Source: Candidatus Sigynarchaeota archaeon
GTDB taxonomy: Archaea; Asgardarchaeota; Jordarchaeia; Jordarchaeales; Jordarchaeaceae
Reading direction: 5' to 3'
NCBI GenBank assembly: GCA_030587505.1
Contig: JAUQYY010000200.1
Coordinates: forward strand, 1-7,184
Length of the DNA stretch: 7,184 nucleotides
The translations under genes and the position numbers were made by a program. A model generated the notes under the pieces. It was not told the origin of the DNA. It searched no databases and saw only the letters and a program-made list of their open reading frames with translations. Shown here piece by piece: positions 4,674-7,184 of this stretch (positions within the stretch are counted from its first letter, which is position 1; every line of letters begins with the position of its first letter).

Positions 4674-5420
4674 TCAGGTGATGTTACCTCTAATGATTTT
4701 GATTGCTGTTTTATAGCTGCTTATGAGCAGTTTTAGGTGTGACTCTGTTTTTTTGGCGTTTTCAACCTCACCCGGAGTATCCAGATTCATGTTGATGAAC
4801 ACTATCGCCTCCTCCATAAACCGAACTGCTTCCTCTAAACTCTGAACCGATCTCTGGAAGTTTTTTTCGAGAAGCGCTATAACCGACTCAAAGAAGCAGA
4901 TTTTGGCCCTAAGAAGACTTTCGCCACCCCCCACTACGGACAATAGGTCTTTATCTCCCGCTTCCGAAACCATCTTCCGAGCATCCTCTAGCTCCCTTAG
5001 GCACGGTGCAACGTAGCCCCGCGCGTCCTGAAAGATATTCTTTATTTCGAGGATCTCATCTTCTGAGGCGATGTCCAAAACCCTGTTTCCAAACCGAATC
5101 TCACCGAGTGAAGACTCATCCACAAAGCTGAAAAGAGAGTCGTTAATTTCCAGCTTGAAAAGCCTGTTTGAAACCTCCATAACACGCCTCTGAGACTTGA
5201 AAAAAATCCAGATCGCCTTCATCAGGGGTGAATAATAATCACTCACACTCCCCATCTTGGTCCTGTAGTGTTCCTCCAACTCTTTCGACAGGGAAACAAC
5301 CTCACCCGTAACCTCCACGCCCTTGGAATAATCGAAAACCTCGCCTTCGTACAATTCACGATAAGCATTGATAAGCCGCTCGAACTTTACAAGCTTCCCG
5401 TAAGACAAAACAATCACCAT
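4674..5420 (-). CDS. Hypothetical helical protein of 248 residues
   Basis: The ATG at 5420 follows an A/T box at the right spacing and gives a 248-residue protein. The translation is almost wholly helix-forming, with long charged and leucine-rich stretches such as VVSLSKELEEHYRTK (41-55), EDEILEIKNIFQDAR (120-134), CLRELEDARKMVSEA (140-154) and SLEEAVRFMEEAIVFINM (194-211). A short break with VVGGGES (162-168) splits it into two helical halves. There are two cysteines, too few for a metal site, and no signal peptide or clear membrane span. This looks like a helical-bundle or TPR-like scaffold rather than an enzyme, but no family is recognised. It sits downstream of asnS on the same strand, with a T-run and its own promoter-like box between, so it is probably a separate unit. 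No clear ribosome site precedes the ATG, which fits a short-leader transcript. Confidence 0.72.
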   Translation of the reverse strand: MVIVLSYGKLVKFERLINAYRELYEGEVFDYSKGVEVTGEVVSLSKELEEHYRTKMGSVSDYYSPLMKAIWIFFKSQRRVMEVSNRLFKLEINDSLFSFVDESSLGEIRFGNRVLDIASEDEILEIKNIFQDARGYVAPCLRELEDARKMVSEAGDKDLLSVVGGGESLLRAKICFFESVIALLEKNFQRSVQSLEEAVRFMEEAIVFINMNLDTPGEVENAKKTESHLKLLISSYKTAIKIIRGNIT

Positions 5421-5455
5421 TCTAATACTGGCTCTGCGGACTCAGAAGACCACTA

Positions 5456-5463
5456 GTTTTAAA
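5456..5463 (-). promoter_or_regulatory. TATA box of the 4674-5420 gene
   Basis: TTTAAAAC on the minus strand, centred near 5460. A start about 26 bases downstream would fall near 5434, leaving a leader of about 13 bases before the ATG at 5420. This agrees with the absence of a ribosome binding site there. Confidence 0.45.
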
Positions 5464-5474
5464 CAGTGCAGCTA

Positions 5475-5485
5475 GGAGAAAAACT
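5475..5485 (-). terminator. T-run after asnS
   Basis: On the minus strand GAG-TTTTT-CTC lies about 35 bases past the asnS stop, with the T-run at 5483-5479. It fits an archaeal T-run terminator and lies just upstream of the next gene's TATA box. Confidence 0.4.
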
Positions 5486-5519
5486 CAACCAAAGGAGGAA
5501 CAAGTAGCGGTACGCAACG

Positions 5520-6815
5520 TCAGGGTACCAGTCTGTTAACGAGCCTCGGAAACAGCGTAGCGTCGCGAATGTGCTCCAGGTGTAGAATCCACTCCACCGT
5601 TCTCTCTATACCCAGTCCGTAGCCGCCGTGTGGAACAGAACCGTACCTCCTGAAGTCGGTGTACCAACGGTAATCCTCCAGATTGGCATTCATCTCCTTC
5701 AGGCGCAGAATAATCTTGTCGTAGTCGTCCTCCCGCATTCCACCTCCGATGATTTCGCCCACGGTGGGAACCAGCAGATCCATAGACATGGCGATACTCT
5801 CATCGGGCCCCTTCCTTTTAAAGTAGAAAGCCTTCTGTTCGGCGGGGAAATCCGTCAGAAAGAGAGGCTCTCCGAAGTGGTCGACCAGCATCCTTTCCTT
5901 TGACTCCTCCAAGTCCATTCCCGGCTCAATGTTCACACCCCTAGACTTGAAAAAGTCCAGGGCCTCAGCATACGTCATCCTTTTGAATGGACGCCTGGGC
6001 ACCTCTAGGTCCTCGACGCCGAACAGCTCAAGAATCTTATAATCCTCCTCCAAGGTTCTCTTCACAATGTAGATGATGTTATCCTCGGCGAATCTAATCA
6101 AATCCTCGAAATCGATAAAGGCCAGCTCCGGTTCAAAGTGGTAGTATTCTAAGAGATGCCTCCGGGTTCTGTGACGCTCGGCTCGGAAGGATTTCTGAAT
6201 ACAGTAGACATTACCAAGCGCAGGGAGGACAGCCTCCAAGTAGAGCTGCGAGGACTGTGTGAGATAGGCTGTGTCGTCAAAATACTTCACTGGGAAAAGC
6301 GTAGCCCCGCCCTCACACGCAGCCTTTGTTATTATGGGCGGAACAACCTCTGTTAAACCCTTCTCAACACAGAATTCTCTCAGGTACCTAAGCAGCTTGT
6401 CGGTGTAGCGCAACACCGCCGAGGCCCGCTCTCCCCTAATAACCAGGTGTCTCTTATCCAGCAACAGGTCAACCGAGGAATCGGGCTGAATCTCCTCCTC
6501 TATGGTTGGCCTCGAGGGTGAAACCACCTCGACACTTTCCGCACGAATCTCGTAGCCGTAAGGGGATCTCGCATCCTCCAACACCTTCCCCGTGATAATC
6601 ACGGCTGCTTCCCTGTAGCTATCAAAGACGTCGAAATACCCCTTAGCGTTGTCCCTTAGCACCACCTGAATGAAACCCGTTCCGTCCCTAACCACTAGGA
6701 AGAGCATGTGTTTCCCATGCTCTCTTTTCAGGTGCACCCAGCCGCGAATCTGAACCGTTTCACCCACAAACTCAGGTATATCCGAGACGCGTACAACCTT
6801 TTCCATAGAAACCAT
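5520..6815 (-). CDS. asnS: Asparaginyl-tRNA synthetase, archaeal type
   Basis: Class IIb aminoacyl-tRNA synthetase of 431 residues, the usual length of archaeal AsnRS. It activates asparagine with ATP and loads it onto tRNA-Asn in the cytoplasm. The N-terminal OB-fold that reads the anticodon covers about residues 19-98 (QIRGWVHLKREHGKH, then FLVVRDGTGFIQVVL). The catalytic core shows motif 1 around 138-161, motif 2 FRAERHRTRRHL (210-221) and motif 3 GYGLGIERTVEW (398-409). AsnRS is favoured over AspRS by ACEGGATLFPVKYF (166-179), SSQLYLE (188-194) and the C-terminal DYRWYTDFRRYGSVPHGGYG block, which match the archaeal AsnRS pattern I know. A start at M4 (6806) is almost as likely as M1. A TATA-like box at 6852-6861 precedes it. 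Its presence suggests this organism charges asparagine directly, at least in part. Confidence 0.93.
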   Translation of the reverse strand: MVSMEKVVRVSDIPEFVGETVQIRGWVHLKREHGKHMLFLVVRDGTGFIQVVLRDNAKGYFDVFDSYREAAVIITGKVLEDARSPYGYEIRAESVEVVSPSRPTIEEEIQPDSSVDLLLDKRHLVIRGERASAVLRYTDKLLRYLREFCVEKGLTEVVPPIITKAACEGGATLFPVKYFDDTAYLTQSSQLYLEAVLPALGNVYCIQKSFRAERHRTRRHLLEYYHFEPELAFIDFEDLIRFAEDNIIYIVKRTLEEDYKILELFGVEDLEVPRRPFKRMTYAEALDFFKSRGVNIEPGMDLEESKERMLVDHFGEPLFLTDFPAEQKAFYFKRKGPDESIAMSMDLLVPTVGEIIGGGMREDDYDKIILRLKEMNANLEDYRWYTDFRRYGSVPHGGYGLGIERTVEWILHLEHIRDATLFPRLVNRLVP

Positions 6816-6851
6816 CCATGAGACGCTCTAAAGCCCATTACGTAAAGATAG

Positions 6852-6861
6852 GGATTAAATC
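6852..6861 (-). promoter_or_regulatory. TATA box of asnS
   Basis: GATTTAATCC on the minus strand, preceded by a purine-rich CGAAA stretch like a BRE. Standard spacing puts the start near 6831, 16 bases before the ATG at 6815 and 25 bases before the one at 6806. The 88-base spacer 6816-6903 shows nothing else. Confidence 0.5.
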
Positions 6862-6903
6862 TTTCGGCATCGGCCTGTAGAGAGTTGGATTGTTTTCGGC
6901 GGC

Positions 6904-7184
6904 TCACAACGGATGAGCGCAGTTTGAGCAGAACTTTGAGCCGGGGGGACTAGCACTTCCGCACTCGGGGCAGAATTTCCAGCCGCAGTGAGAGCATTGG
7001 TCTGTTCGACTGGTTCTTCTGCCGCAGTTTGGGCACTTTAGGATAGAAGTTTTGCCAGGAGTTTTGGGAACGGCGGAGTACAGTTCTTTCACGAATTTTG
7101 TGATCTGGCTGAGGTCGGGTGAGGATAGTGCAAGGTTTTTCCCCCTTGCGATTACCGCCGCCTCTTTGAACAGCTCATGGTGAG
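6904..7184 (-). CDS. C-terminal part of a double zinc-ribbon protein (runs off the edge)
   Basis: A minus-strand frame that stays open to the right window edge, so the N-terminus is missing. At least 93 codons are visible. A GTG at 7092 could be read as a start, but it has no ribosome site. The frame upstream of it is protein-like (ELFKEAAVIARGKNLALSS, then DLSQITKFV), so that region is most likely part of the protein. The C-terminal part has eight cysteines in four CxxC pairs. Numbered from the GTG codon they are C20/C23 with C33/C36 (first ribbon) and C41/C44 with C55/C58 (second ribbon, CPECG...FCSNCAHPL). This is the double zinc-ribbon (DZANK-like) layout found at the ends of many archaeal proteins, where it mediates protein or nucleic-acid contacts. 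The function of the N-terminal part is unknown. It is encoded upstream of asnS on the same strand, 88 bases away. Confidence 0.8.
   Translation of the reverse strand, partial: HHELFKEAAVIARGKNLALSSPDLSQITKFVKELYSAVPKTPGKTSILKCPNCGRRTSRTDQCSHCGWKFCPECGSASPPGSKFCSNCAHPL

Noticed and set aside
5494..5498. Perfect GGAGG on the plus strand within AAAGGAGGAAC
   Set aside because: No start codon at proper spacing and no plus-strand frame follows; the region is the 3' flank of asnS on the minus strand.
1..7184. CRISPR array, rRNA or prophage genes
   Set aside because: No regularly spaced repeats, rRNA-like conserved stretches or phage structural motifs were seen anywhere in the window.

Overview
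The window looks like an archaeal chromosome segment. The asparaginyl-tRNA synthetase is of the archaeal type, there is a TrmB-family regulator, and A/T-rich TATA-like boxes (TTTAAAAC, GATTTAATCC) sit about 26-45 bases upstream of several start codons. T-runs, some preceded by short hairpins, follow several genes. TTG or GTG starts preceded by GAGG/GGAGG are used by some genes. The species cannot be read from the sequence; a euryarchaeal-type lineage is a reasonable guess.

Layout. Positions 1-~98 hold the hairpin-rich right end of an IS200/IS605 (IS1341-type) element on the minus strand. This is the part that would encode the TnpB guide-RNA scaffold, but no tnpB follows it. Abutting it is a short open frame (to 336) that looks like the tail of a truncated gene, then a possible terminator and an orphan 59-codon frame (385-564). 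A histone-deacetylase-like zinc amidohydrolase follows at 615-1676 (+). Convergent to it is a minus-strand group read from 2716 down to 1703: an unknown 100-residue protein, a two-[4Fe-4S] ferredoxin resembling the delta subunit of 2-oxoacid:ferredoxin oxidoreductases, and an LpdD-like protein of the prenylated-flavin chaperone family. Divergent from that group is a plus-strand pair, a TrmB-like regulator and a class I SAM methyltransferase. The methyltransferase starts at a TTG whose ribosome binding site lies in the last codons of the regulator.

The right half is all on the minus strand: an unknown helical protein (4674-5420), asparaginyl-tRNA synthetase (5520-6815), and the C-terminal part of a double zinc-ribbon protein that runs off the right edge.

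How the genes may work together. The TrmB-like regulator and methyltransferase almost certainly form one transcript. The regulator also faces the ferredoxin group across a 180-base A/T-rich spacer that contains a direct repeat, so it may control both sides. The LpdD-like protein suggests prenylated-FMN (UbiD-type) chemistry somewhere in the genome, but no UbiD or UbiX gene is visible here. The most interesting point is the solo TnpB-guide-RNA-like end without its nuclease. The rest is mostly ordinary archaeal gene content with several orphan proteins.
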